DNA of 64,000 bases, taken from an uncultured Puniceicoccaceae bacterium. Lineage in GTDB: Bacteria; Verrucomicrobiota; Verrucomicrobiia; Opitutales; Coraliomargaritaceae. The position numbers and the translations under genes were made by a program. The notes beneath the pieces are model-generated. The model made no database searches and was not told the origin of the DNA. It was given only the letters and a program-made list of their open reading frames with translations. Shown here in pieces: positions 36,879 through 46,841 of the stretch. Position 1 is the first letter of the stretch; every line of letters begins with the position of its first letter. The stretch is taken from assembly GCA_905479975.1 (NCBI GenBank), contig CAJQOS010000053.1:1-64000 (forward strand). Direction: 5' to 3'.

Positions 36879-38297
36879 ATGGCCGCCACATCTAAAATCC
36901 TCGAACGCACTTGGGACCGCCTCAAAGCGCACTATTCCCAACTCACTCCCTGCGGCGCATGGAGCCGCGCCTATCGTCGCATCTTGGGCCGCACCTATCG
37001 CTTTCTCATTCCCGTCGGCAGCCGCGTGCTGGAAGTCGGCTGTGGCTCGGGCGAACTGCTCCAACACCTGCCCGACCGTACGCTCTCGGGACTCGACCTC
37101 GTCGAAGAACAAGTCGACGCCGCGAAACAACGTCTCCCCGAAGCACAATTCTCCTGTGCTGCCGGCGAAACCGCCACCTTCAGCCAAACTTACGACACTC
37201 TGCTCCTCTCCGACACGCTCAATGAAGCAGCCGATGCCCAACAACTCCTGCAAAACCTCCACCACGCGGCGACACCGGAAACCCGCCTGGTGCTGAATAT
37301 CCATAACACCCTCTGGCGCCCAATTCTCGGACTCAGCGCTGCCCTAGGCCTCAAACCGAAACGCCCGCAGCAAAATTGGCTCTCGACCGACGACCTGCAT
37401 AACTTACTCGACCTCTCCGGCTGGGAAATGGTGCGCTCCGACGCACGCATCCTCATCCCGCACGAGCTCTGCGGCCTCGGCAGCCTGATCAATAAATTCA
37501 TCGCCCCCCTCATTCCCTTCGCCTGCCTAAGCCTCTTCTTTGTCGCTCGCCCGAAGCCGACACCCAAACCGGCCGACAGCCTCACCGTCACCGTCATCAT
37601 ACCGGCTCGTAACGAACAAGGTAATATTGAAGCAGCCATCCAGCGCACCCCCGACATGGGGAAAGCCACCGAAATCATTTTCGTCGAAGGCAACTCCCAG
37701 GACGACACGTGGGACACCATTCAAGCCGCCATCAAGAATCACCCCGAGCGCAGCATCAAAGCCTACCAGCAACCCGGCAAAGGCAAAGGCGACGCCATGC
37801 GACTCGGCTATGAAAAAGCCACTGGCGATATCATCATGATCCTCGATGCCGACCTCACCGTGCCACCTGAAGATCTCCCTAAATTCTTCGAAGCGATTCA
37901 GCTCGGGCACTGCGAATTCGTCAACGGCGTGCGCCTCGTTTACCCGATGGAAGACGAGGCCATGCGCTTCCTCAACATGTGTGGCAATAAATTCTTCAGC
38001 ATGCTCTTCTCATGGCTGCTAAGCATGCCGATCAAAGACACGCTCTGCGGCACCAAAGTCTTCAGCAAGACACACTACGAACTGATCGAAGCCAACCGCA
38101 GCTACTTCGGCAACTTCGACCCCTTCGGCGATTTCGACCTAATCTTCGGTGCAGCCAAGCTGAATCTAAAGATTCGCGACCTGCCGATCCGCTACCAAAG
38201 CCGCACCTACGGCGAGCCACAAATCGACCGCTGGCGCGACGGCATGCTCCTCATCCGCATGGGCATCTTTGCCGCCCGCAAAATAAAATTCCTATAA
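36879..38297 (+). CDS. SAM-dependent methyltransferase fused to family 2 glycosyltransferase
   Basis: N-terminal [17 protein letters not shown]-terminal [53 protein letters not shown]. Confidence 0.88.
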   Translation: MAATSKILERTWDRLKAHYSQLTPCGAWSRAYRRILGRTYRFLIPVGSRVLEVGCGSGELLQHLPDRTLSGLDLVEEQVDAAKQRLPEAQFSCAAGETATFSQTYDTLLLSDTLNEAADAQQLLQNLHHAATPETRLVLNIHNTLWRPILGLSAALGLKPKRPQQNWLSTDDLHNLLDLSGWEMVRSDARILIPHELCGLGSLINKFIAPLIPFACLSLFFVARPKPTPKPADSLTVTVIIPARNEQGNIEAAIQRTPDMGKATEIIFVEGNSQDDTWDTIQAAIKNHPERSIKAYQQPGKGKGDAMRLGYEKATGDIIMILDADLTVPPEDLPKFFEAIQLGHCEFVNGVRLVYPMEDEAMRFLNMCGNKFFSMLFSWLLSMPIKDTLCGTKVFSKTHYELIEANRSYFGNFDPFGDFDLIFGAAKLNLKIRDLPIRYQSRTYGEPQIDRWRDGMLLIRMGIFAARKIKFL

Positions 38298-40322
38298 TCC
38301 TGAAACTGGATTCAGCACCTCAGACAGCTCGTTCGTCGGCGGGAGGCATTGCGTCCCGATGCACACCTGATAGTCTGCAGCTTGCGTGTGGGTAGTCGTC
38401 TGAATGAACACTCGACGCCACGGTGTGGCTGCGAGTGCAGTCTGTAGTGGCTCCAGCGAAACTCCCGAGCGCACCTTGATCACAGCGATGCCGATGGCGT
38501 GCGAGGTGGCAGCTTCGAGCGCGTGAGCGACGCCAGCGGCGACCTTTTGCGCGTAGTCGGTAAAGGCTGGCAAGGTTGACCGCAGGGCTGCGTCGTAGCG
38601 CCCGTCGCCTGTAAGTGCGTAGAGTCCAGACAATGCGTGCAACAATGCAGCATTGCCCGAAGGTGTGGCATTGTCGAACCACTCCTTACGGCGCGCTACA
38701 GGCGTCTCGGTATCTTCTGCGGTAAAGAAAAAGCCTGCCGCATGCGGATCTTCGAAATAGCGTAGGGCACTATCAACGCAGCTTTGAGCACGCGCCTGAT
38801 ACGTCGCCGATGCGCCTGGTTCGATCACATCGATCTTCGACGCAATCGCCAAGAATGCCTCAGCGGCCAGCGCATAGTCGTGCAAGAAGCCATCCACCTG
38901 TGCACCGGAGCCTTCGTAGAAGACCGCTTTCAAGCGGAGTGCGCCGTCTTGCTCTTCGGTGAGTTCATCCCAAATAAAGTCCGCGGCCTTACGTGCGCGC
39001 TGCAACCACTCGGGACGGTTTAAATAAAATCCGGCGTCCGCCATCGAGCGGATCAACATACAATTCCACGCAGTGCTGACCTTGGTATCCTTGCCTGGGC
39101 GCACACGGTTGGCTTCGCGATACGCCAGTAATTTCTGACGTGCCGCTTTGAGTTGTTCGCGCACCGCAAAGTCGGCATCCACCAGCGCGGGATTGGAACT
39201 GCCATGCTCAAAATTGCCCTCGGCAGTAATATTATAGGCGAGACGAATCGCGCGGGCATCTTCAGTCGGCCCGAGCACGGAATCGATTTCTTCAGGTGTC
39301 CACACAGTGTAGCGCCCTTCTTCGTCCTCGCTGTCAGCATCCAGTGCGGCGTAGAAACCGCCAGACTCAGCGCTCATCTCACGCTCCAACCAGCCAATCG
39401 TTTCTTCGACGACTGCGGCGTAAAGCGGATCTTGATTATCCAACCAGCCGCGCGTGTAGGCATCGATCAGCAGTGCATTATCATAGAGCATCTTTTCGAA
39501 ATGCGGAATCAACCAATGCGGATCGACACTGTAACGAGCAAACCCACCACCAAACTGATCAAACAGCCCGCCATGCGCCATGGCGCGCAGCGTAGTGTGG
39601 CAAACGCTATCAATGCGCTCGCCGAGTTCCGGATCCGCATCGACCGCTGCGCTGCACCGAAGCGCGCGCAAGAAATTCAACGTCATCGAAGGCGGAAATT
39701 TCGGAGCACCGCCGAACCCGCCGTATTGATCGTCGTGCGTGCCGCAGATGCCATTGGCCGCAGCAATCAGCACTGTATTATCCCACGAATCCTGCGCGCC
39801 GCCAGTGCTGGCGGCCATGGTCGAAGCCATGATGTTTTTCTGAATCGCGTCAGCATTACCCTCCAACTCTTCGCGCGAGCGCTTGTAGTGATCGGAGATC
39901 CGCATCAACACCTGCGGCCATGGAATCAAGCCCTGCCCCCGATCTTCGGGCGGAAAATACGTGCCGCCAAAGAACGGGCGACCGTCAGGCAAGCAAAAGA
40001 CATTCAGCGGCCAGCCACCGGATTGCTGGATCATCTGCACCGCTTCCATATAAACCTGGTCGACATCAGGCCGCTCTTCGCGATCCACCTTCACGCAAAT
40101 GAAGTGCTGGTTCATCAGCTTGGCGATGTAGTCGCTCTCGAAACTTTCATGTGCCATCACATGACACCAATGACAGGCAGAGTAACCGATCGAAACGAGC
40201 AGTGGCTTGCCCGAGGCCTCGGCGGCAGCAAAAGCCTCGTCGCCCCAAGGATACCAATCCACAGGATTTTCGGCGTGTTGTTTTAGATAGAGACTATTCT
40301 CCTTAGAGAGACGATTTTGCAC
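38292..40322 (-). CDS. Thioredoxin-domain protein of YyaL/SSP411 (DUF255) family
   Basis: [76 protein letters not shown]. Confidence 0.94.
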   Translation of the reverse strand: MQNRLSKENSLYLKQHAENPVDWYPWGDEAFAAAEASGKPLLVSIGYSACHWCHVMAHESFESDYIAKLMNQHFICVKVDREERPDVDQVYMEAVQMIQQSGGWPLNVFCLPDGRPFFGGTYFPPEDRGQGLIPWPQVLMRISDHYKRSREELEGNADAIQKNIMASTMAASTGGAQDSWDNTVLIAAANGICGTHDDQYGGFGGAPKFPPSMTLNFLRALRCSAAVDADPELGERIDSVCHTTLRAMAHGGLFDQFGGGFARYSVDPHWLIPHFEKMLYDNALLIDAYTRGWLDNQDPLYAAVVEETIGWLEREMSAESGGFYAALDADSEDEEGRYTVWTPEEIDSVLGPTEDARAIRLAYNITAEGNFEHGSSNPALVDADFAVREQLKAARQKLLAYREANRVRPGKDTKVSTAWNCMLIRSMADAGFYLNRPEWLQRARKAADFIWDELTEEQDGALRLKAVFYEGSGAQVDGFLHDYALAAEAFLAIASKIDVIEPGASATYQARAQSCVDSALRYFEDPHAAGFFFTAEDTETPVARRKEWFDNATPSGNAALLHALSGLYALTGDGRYDAALRSTLPAFTDYAQKVAAGVAHALEAATSHAIGIAVIKVRSGVSLEPLQTALAATPWRRVFIQTTTHTQAADYQVCIGTQCLPPTNELSEVLNPVSGL

Positions 40323-40479
40323 TGGTTTGGTATGGTAGGTTAAAAGGTATCAAACAGGTCACCCTGCTCTTGATTTTCCCGAAATTATGCGAGATGCCTT
40401 CTAAGTAAACTTGTTAATGGATAAATTGTTTTGCAGCGTAGCTGTCCTGCTTCACAGAATGCAGGCTTTTCCACTTAAC

Positions 40480-42330
40480 ATGTCATCGATCCGCATACTA
40501 TCCGACCGAGTCGCCAACCAAATCGCCGCTGGCGAGGTCATTGAGCGCCCTGTCGCTGTCGTCAAGGAGCTCGTCGAAAACAGTATCGACGCTGGCGCAA
40601 CACGCGTGGAGGTCGAGTTCCGCAACGGCGGCAAGTCCTACATCCGTATCGAAGACAACGGCAAAGGCATGTCACCGGACGAAGCACTGCTCTCTCTAGA
40701 GCGCCACGCCACCAGTAAGATCCGCGAAGCCAGCGACCTCAATGAAGTGTGCAGCTTCGGCTTTCGCGGCGAGGCACTGCCCTCGATTGCATCCGTCTCA
40801 AAATTTAGCCTGCGCACCCGCGCCAAAGAATGGGATCACGGCACCGAGATCCTGATCAATGGTGGCAAAATGCTTGATAAAAAGGACTGCGGTATGCCAG
40901 TCGGCACCGTGATCGAAGTCGCGCACCTGTTTAACTCCGTCCCTGCCCGGCGTAAGTTCCTCAAAACCGATCCCACCGAGACCGCGCATATTACTTACAA
41001 CTGCCGCCTGTTCGCGGTGGCGCATCCGAACGTCGCGTTTCGCGTGCTCGAAAATGGTCGCACCGTCTTTCAATCACCCGCCTGCGAAAATTTGCGCGAC
41101 CGTATCGCCGAGATCTGGGGACGCAGTTTAGCCGATGATTTGATCCCCGTCGATGTGAGCGACCCGAAGACCGGCTTCCGCCTAACCGGACTGACCGCAA
41201 AGCCTGGCGTAGGACGCTCGACTCGACGTGAACTAGTCACACTGGTGAACCGCCGCCCGGTTGACAGCCGCACCCTGAGCTTAGCCGTGCTCGATGCTTA
41301 TCATGGCCGCATTCAAAAAGGCCGCTTCCCGCCCGCTTTCTTATTTCTCGAGATCCAGCCGCAGGAAGTGGATGTCAATGTGCATCCAGCCAAACGCGAA
41401 GTGCGCTTCCGCGATGATGGTGCGATCCGCCGCTTTGTGCTCAATGCCGTGACAGAGACCTTGGCCGCAAGCCGTGCGGACGACATCGCTCAAACCAGCG
41501 CTCCGCTGCCTGTCGCGACTCCAGCAAAGTCCGCAGCAGAGACCCGCTCGCCGAAATCAGAGCCGAGTTTACCCAAAACGACACCTGCGGTAAAAGTCGC
41601 AATGCTCCCGACTCCAAGTAAGCAAGTTCGCCCCGCCGCAACTCCAGTGACTCCTGCCCCTGCAACACGCGTAGCGGCACAGCCAGTCGTCAGCCAACCA
41701 GCAATCAGCCCGATCCCTGCACCCGCAACGACGCCTGCCCCGAAGAAAGCCGCCCCAGGCTGGCGCTTAATCACCTTACTCAAAAAGCGCTACGCACTAT
41801 TCGACACCTCACGCGGGCTCGTCATGCTCCACCTACGACACGCCGATCAGCGCGTGCGCTTTGAGCGTATCAGCAAAGAGTTTAAGGACGAAACACCACC
41901 GAGCCAGCGACTACTGATTCCACACCCACTCGAATTTGAGCCGCTGGCATCTGAAGCGCTTAAATCCCAACTTAAGCAGTTGAACGCACAAGGCTTTCAG
42001 GTCGAAGAATTCGGACGTAATTTTTACCGCATCGAAGCGGTGCCCACATGGCTCTCCCCCGAGCAGGCAGAGTCCTTTATTCGCGACCTCGTGGATCTAA
42101 TCCGTCAACGCGGCGGCATGCGCAAACAAACTGCACTGGGCTGGGAAGCCGTGGCTCGACTCGCCGTCGAAGGCAGCTACCGACGCAGCGACTCTCTAAC
42201 CGAACCGGCTGTCGAGCAACTCGCTAAAGACCTACTCGCCTGCAACACGCCACACACCTCGCCCTTTGGTAAACCGACCTTCAGCGAAGTGAGTTGGGGG
42301 GAATGGGAACGCCGTTTCGGCAGCGATTAA
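40480..42330 (+). CDS. mutL: DNA mismatch repair endonuclease MutL
   Basis: [90 protein letters not shown]. Confidence 0.96.
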   Translation: MSSIRILSDRVANQIAAGEVIERPVAVVKELVENSIDAGATRVEVEFRNGGKSYIRIEDNGKGMSPDEALLSLERHATSKIREASDLNEVCSFGFRGEALPSIASVSKFSLRTRAKEWDHGTEILINGGKMLDKKDCGMPVGTVIEVAHLFNSVPARRKFLKTDPTETAHITYNCRLFAVAHPNVAFRVLENGRTVFQSPACENLRDRIAEIWGRSLADDLIPVDVSDPKTGFRLTGLTAKPGVGRSTRRELVTLVNRRPVDSRTLSLAVLDAYHGRIQKGRFPPAFLFLEIQPQEVDVNVHPAKREVRFRDDGAIRRFVLNAVTETLAASRADDIAQTSAPLPVATPAKSAAETRSPKSEPSLPKTTPAVKVAMLPTPSKQVRPAATPVTPAPATRVAAQPVVSQPAISPIPAPATTPAPKKAAPGWRLITLLKKRYALFDTSRGLVMLHLRHADQRVRFERISKEFKDETPPSQRLLIPHPLEFEPLASEALKSQLKQLNAQGFQVEEFGRNFYRIEAVPTWLSPEQAESFIRDLVDLIRQRGGMRKQTALGWEAVARLAVEGSYRRSDSLTEPAVEQLAKDLLACNTPHTSPFGKPTFSEVSWGEWERRFGSD

Positions 42331-42338
42331 TAGCAGCT

Positions 42339-43637
42339 ATGTCCGCAATACGCCTCAATTTTGAACAATGGCGCACACTCGTGCAGAAATCACCCGATCG
42401 TGTGGTGAATCAATTCCTCGCTCGCCTGCAGATGCTCTCGAAAGACGAACGCCAAGCATGGTTCGCAGCCACACCCCCCAAGCACCAGCTCTTGGAATCG
42501 CTCAACATCGCCGCTTCAGACGAGACACTGCCACTGGCCTGCGTGCCCTATGTGTTGCAGGATATGTTCGATGTAAAAGGCATGCCGACTCGCTGCGGAG
42601 CCCCATTCTCGACTCCGTTTGAAGCCCCCCTCGAAGACTCCAGCTTATTGTATCAAAAGCTGAACACACTCGGTGCCTGCTTTTTCAGTAAAACCCAACC
42701 AGCCGAATTCGGTGTAAACTCACAAGGGCGCAACCCGACCGATGGCGACTGCAATCACCACGCGGGCGAGCAATACGCCTGTGGCGGTGGTGCCGGCGCA
42801 GTGGCTCGCACCGTCAGTTCAGGCCTCGTGCCTCTCGGGTTCGGGCTTGATACCGCAGGTGGCATTCGCATACCCGCAGCCTTCCACGGCTTATTCGGGT
42901 TCCGCATGGGCAACAATGCTTATGCGCGCGACGGCGTCTTTCCCATCGCCCCATCCCTCGAATCAGTCGGCTGGGTGAACCACTGCATCGCAGATTTAAG
43001 CACGACCTTCCACGCCTTTCATCGCGTCTCAACATGCCATACTGCTGAAGCACCGCGTGGCTACTTAATCAGTGAGCTCACCAGCTACATTTCGACTGAG
43101 ATTAAATCAGGGCTCCTCGGGCTCACCCGCGAGTTAGACATCGACGATGATCCGGCAACTGGCACACGTCTGCGGCAATTACTCTCACAGGGCGGCACCG
43201 CGTATCAAACATTGGCAGCCAGGGAATTGTATTCAATCCACCAATACTGGATCGAAGAATATAGCGATCAATACGACGATGCCCTGATGCAACACATCAA
43301 AGAAGGGATTATTTGCCCACCCGCAAAATCCGATGAATGCACACAGATTCAAGAAGCCATACGCTTCTCGTTAACCAAATTCTTTGAGAAATACGATTAT
43401 CTAGTGCTCCCGATCAGCCCCGTCGCCACGCCCGAAAAATCAGCTTGGAGCAATCAACTGGAGCAAGACATCCAACAACTCATCGCACCCGCCAGCCTAG
43501 CCTTCCTGCCAGCACTCATCCTACCGTTCACCTGCGCAAGTGGCCGCCATAGCGCCGCCCAAGTAATCATCAACCCGCGCAAGCCACACATCGTCCCGGA
43601 ACTACTCGCGCAGTTGACCGGCTATTACGAGGATTGA
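42339..43637 (+). CDS. Amidase-signature-family protein lacking catalytic Lys-Ser-Ser (pseudo-amidase)
   Basis: Amidase-fold landmarks MFDVKGMPTRCGAPF, SKTQPAEFGVNSQGRNPTDGDCN, GLVPLGFGLDTAGGIRIPAAFHGLFGFR, ARDGVFPIAPSLESVGWV, but catalytic motif residues substituted. Confidence 0.85.
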   Translation: MSAIRLNFEQWRTLVQKSPDRVVNQFLARLQMLSKDERQAWFAATPPKHQLLESLNIAASDETLPLACVPYVLQDMFDVKGMPTRCGAPFSTPFEAPLEDSSLLYQKLNTLGACFFSKTQPAEFGVNSQGRNPTDGDCNHHAGEQYACGGGAGAVARTVSSGLVPLGFGLDTAGGIRIPAAFHGLFGFRMGNNAYARDGVFPIAPSLESVGWVNHCIADLSTTFHAFHRVSTCHTAEAPRGYLISELTSYISTEIKSGLLGLTRELDIDDDPATGTRLRQLLSQGGTAYQTLAARELYSIHQYWIEEYSDQYDDALMQHIKEGIICPPAKSDECTQIQEAIRFSLTKFFEKYDYLVLPISPVATPEKSAWSNQLEQDIQQLIAPASLAFLPALILPFTCASGRHSAAQVIINPRKPHIVPELLAQLTGYYED

Positions 43638-43649
43638 CCCACGAAAAGT

Positions 43650-44456
43650 CTAGGAAAGTGCAATCGCCCCAGCGAGCAAATCCGCGAATTGATGACGCAC
43701 GCGATCCGCCGTCTCAGCGACTTCCTCATGTGTCAATGGCCCGGATGAGATCCCGGCCGCAGCGTTGGTAATACAAGAAATACCGATCACTCGCATCCCC
43801 AACTGACGTGCAACGATTGCCTCCGGAACGGTGGACATGCCCACCGCATCGGCCCCCAAAGTCGCAAACGCACGAATCTCTGCGGGCGTCTCAAAACTCG
43901 GCCCAGTTGTGGCGAGATAGATCCCTTCTTGCAAAGCAATGCCCTGACTGCGCGCCCATTCACGGATCTGATGACGCAAGTCTTTATCATACACCTCCGA
44001 CATATCAGGAAAGCGCACCCCTTCGTCGACGACCGCGCCAATCAGCGGGTTCGTGCCGAGAAAATTGATATGATCATGAAGCAACATGAAATCACCCGGC
44101 ACGTAGCCGGGATTAATTCCACCCGCCGCATTCGTCACAAACAGGCTCTGCACACCGAGCTTGTGCATCATACGAATCGGCAGCGTCAACTGCTCCATCC
44201 GGTAACCTTCGTAAAAATGAAAGCGCCCCTGCATACAAATCACACGACGTCCATCGAGATGCCCAAAAACGAATTGCCCCGCATGTCCAGGGACGGTTGA
44301 GACCGGAAAGCCCTCGATCTCACCATACGGAAGACGTCCGACCACTTCGATTCGGTCATCCGCAAAGAAACCGAGCCCCGAGCCCAGAATCAGTCCGACC
44401 TCCGGTTTAAAATCTGTTAGTTCGGCAGGTAGTTTTGGCAACTTCATAGTTCTCAA
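43650..44456 (-). CDS. punA: Purine-nucleoside phosphorylase (trimeric PunA type)
   Basis: VGLILGSGLGFFAD, VPGHAGQFVFGHLDGRRVICMQGRFHFYEGY, TNAAGGINPGYVPGDFMLLHDHINFLGTNPL, GADAVGMSTVPEAIVARQLGMRVIGISCITNAAAG. Confidence 0.95.
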   Translation of the reverse strand: MRTMKLPKLPAELTDFKPEVGLILGSGLGFFADDRIEVVGRLPYGEIEGFPVSTVPGHAGQFVFGHLDGRRVICMQGRFHFYEGYRMEQLTLPIRMMHKLGVQSLFVTNAAGGINPGYVPGDFMLLHDHINFLGTNPLIGAVVDEGVRFPDMSEVYDKDLRHQIREWARSQGIALQEGIYLATTGPSFETPAEIRAFATLGADAVGMSTVPEAIVARQLGMRVIGISCITNAAAGISSGPLTHEEVAETADRVRHQFADLLAGAIALS

Positions 44457-44459
44457 TAG

Positions 44460-45797
44460 TTAGGATTCGGAAATTCGATCAATAATAATATCGGCGATCA
44501 CAACAGCTTTGGACGAATAGAAAATCGCCTTCCGCAAACGCTCCAGCGCGGGGGATAATAAATCCTCGGCATTGTAATGCACCTGGCAAAGCACATCGCC
44601 TGGCTCGACTCGGTCGCCCGCCTGCTTCACAAAGACCAGACCGACCGCGAGATCGATCACCGCGTCCGCATGCGAACGGCCAGCCCCCAACAAGCGTGCC
44701 GACTCCCCGACGAGTAGCGCATCGATCCTCGTAATATACGTTGCTTCCGCGCCCTCATAGCACAGATCGAATACCTGCTCTGACTTCGGCAGCAGACCAT
44801 AATCATCCACGACAAGCGGATCACCGCCCTGCGCCGCAACCAGATCGCGAAACGCTGCCAACGCGGCACCACTCTCAATTGCAGCTTCCATGCGTTGCTG
44901 CGCTTCTGCACGACCCTCACACAGACCGCCGAGACACAGCATTTCTGCTACCAGTTCAAAAGTCACCGCCATCAAATCCTCCGGGCCTTCGCCCTTCAAA
45001 CTGTCGATCGATTCGATCACCTCCAGTGCATTCCCCACGGCATTGCCCAGTGGTTGATCCATACGTGTGAGCACCGCAGTGGTCGGTTTACCTACGCCTG
45101 CACTGATTCTAACCAACGACTCCGCCAAGGCACGCGCCTCGGTTTCGGTCTTCATAAACGCGCCACGCCCGCATTTCACATCCAACACCAGCGCATCAAT
45201 CCCCTCGGCCAGTTTCTTACTTAAAATACTCGCACAAATCAGTGGGATGCTTTCGACCGTCGCGGTCACATCGCGCAAGGCATACAATTTTCGATCTGCC
45301 GGCACCATATCTGCGGACTGCCCAATCATCGCCTGATGAATCGAAGCGAGCTGAGCGCGATAGGCCGCATCGCTCAAATCGACTTGAAAGCCCGGAATCG
45401 CCTCCAACTTATCCAACGTCCCACCCGTATGACCGAGTCCGCGCCCACTCATCATCGGCACACAAAGACCGACCGACGCTGCCAGCGGAGCGAGTATCAA
45501 GGAGACCTTATCACCCACGCCACCAGTCGAATGCTTATCCACTTTAGGCCGTGTAATCTCAGGAAGCTCCACAATACGACCGGAGCGCATCATCGCATCC
45601 GTCAACCAAGCAGTCTCCTCAGGCGTCATGCCCTTCAGCACGATCGCCATAAGCAGCGCGCTGGCTTGGTAATCCTTAAAGTCGCCAGACACCACACCTG
45701 CGACGAATTGCTCAATTTGAGCACGGCTCAAACAACCACCATCTCGTTTGATTGCTATGATTTCTTGGGGGATCTCCATACGAACAAGCAAAAGCAT
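44460..45797 (-). CDS. deoA: Thymidine/pyrimidine-nucleoside phosphorylase
   Basis: DKHSTGGVGDKVSLILAPLAASVGLCVPMMSGRGLGHTGGTLDKLEAIPGF; start may be ATG at about 45779 (MEIPQEIIAIKRDGG). Confidence 0.94.
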   Translation of the reverse strand: MLLLVRMEIPQEIIAIKRDGGCLSRAQIEQFVAGVVSGDFKDYQASALLMAIVLKGMTPEETAWLTDAMMRSGRIVELPEITRPKVDKHSTGGVGDKVSLILAPLAASVGLCVPMMSGRGLGHTGGTLDKLEAIPGFQVDLSDAAYRAQLASIHQAMIGQSADMVPADRKLYALRDVTATVESIPLICASILSKKLAEGIDALVLDVKCGRGAFMKTETEARALAESLVRISAGVGKPTTAVLTRMDQPLGNAVGNALEVIESIDSLKGEGPEDLMAVTFELVAEMLCLGGLCEGRAEAQQRMEAAIESGAALAAFRDLVAAQGGDPLVVDDYGLLPKSEQVFDLCYEGAEATYITRIDALLVGESARLLGAGRSHADAVIDLAVGLVFVKQAGDRVEPGDVLCQVHYNAEDLLSPALERLRKAIFYSSKAVVIADIIIDRISES

Positions 45798-45845
45798 GCA
45801 TCCTAATGTCTCAAGTTCAACGCAGATATAACTTGGAATTTACAA

Positions 45846-46589
45846 ATGTATCCAAATGATTTCAGCGAACCTCCAGATCCCATACGACTTATGAATGCTT
45901 CAGACTTTGCGGCCACACTTGATGCCACCAATTTAAAACTCGATGCGAGCGATGGAGAAATCTGCGCTCTTTGCGACGAAGCCGCCCACGCTGGATATGC
46001 GTCGGTCTGCGTGTATCCGACCAGCGTCTCGATTGGCTCTGACATCTTATATAACTCAAGCGCAGGCGTTTGCACCGTAATCGGTTTCCCTCATGGTCGC
46101 TCCAGTTCGGAATCCAAGCGCGAGGAAATCCTGCGCGCCAAAGCACATGGTGCCAACGAGGTGGACATCGTGATGAACTACGCCGCACTGCGTGCCGGCG
46201 ATAAAACCATCGTCACCGAAGAAATCGTCCGCCTCTGCGAAGTCGCCCGCGCGAACGAACTCCTAACCAAAATCATCGTAGAGACCTGCTATCTCAACGA
46301 AGCTCAAAAATTGACCGCGCTGGCAATCTGCGAAAAAGCAGGTGCCGACTTTATCAAGACCTCGACTGGCTTCGGTTCGGGCGGAGCGACAGTGGCCGAC
46401 ATCCAACTCTTCGCCCAGAACCGCAAAGGCCCAATCAAGATCAAGGCCAGCGGCGGCATCCGCACACTCAGCAATGCACTGGCACTGATCGAAGCTGGAG
46501 CCGAACGCCTCGGCGTATCGGCCGCAGGTGCACTACTCGCGGAGCTAAAAGGTGAAAGCGTCGAAGCACAGTCGAAAGACAGCTACTAA
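45846..46589 (+). CDS. deoC: Deoxyribose-phosphate aldolase
   Basis: LDATNLKLDASDGEICALCDEAAHAGYASVCVYPTSV, EVDIVMNYAALRAGD, KIIVETCYLN, GADFIKTSTGFG, IKASGGIRT. Confidence 0.94.
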   Translation: MYPNDFSEPPDPIRLMNASDFAATLDATNLKLDASDGEICALCDEAAHAGYASVCVYPTSVSIGSDILYNSSAGVCTVIGFPHGRSSSESKREEILRAKAHGANEVDIVMNYAALRAGDKTIVTEEIVRLCEVARANELLTKIIVETCYLNEAQKLTALAICEKAGADFIKTSTGFGSGGATVADIQLFAQNRKGPIKIKASGGIRTLSNALALIEAGAERLGVSAAGALLAELKGESVEAQSKDSY

Positions 46590-46616
46590 GATCGCTTCAC
46601 AGTCAGAAGTAGAGAT

Positions 46617-46702
46617 GCCCGCAAAAAGGCGCAGAAGGCTCAAACAATCTGGTTCAAGCGATACTGCAGCGTATTTTTTCGATTCTTTGTGCCTTTTGGC
46701 TT
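46617..46702. repeat. MITE-like element with GCCGCAAAAAGGC-type inverted ends
   Basis: GCCCGCAAAAAGGCGCAGAAGGCTC ... TCTTTGTGCCTTTTGGC, similar to ends of the cusA-internal element. Confidence 0.45.
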
Positions 46703-46784
46703 CGCGCTGCGGTTGCGTGTCGCTTCGCTCGGAAGTGGCTAAAGCTCCGCGGAGGTCGCGGAGGTCGTCCCTCCCGCATGTCCA

Positions 46785-46817
46785 CAAAAAAAGAGGAGGC
46801 ATCACGGCCTCCTCTTT
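46785..46817 (-). terminator. Terminator of nitronate monooxygenase-like gene
   Basis: AAAAAAAGAGGAGG-catcacgg-CCTCCTCTTT. Confidence 0.75.
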
Positions 46818-46841
46818 CAAATATTGTTGATGGCCTACGCC

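Noticed and set aside
39153-40286. 377-aa plus-strand ORF
   Set aside because: Antisense to the YyaL-like gene, no domain signature.
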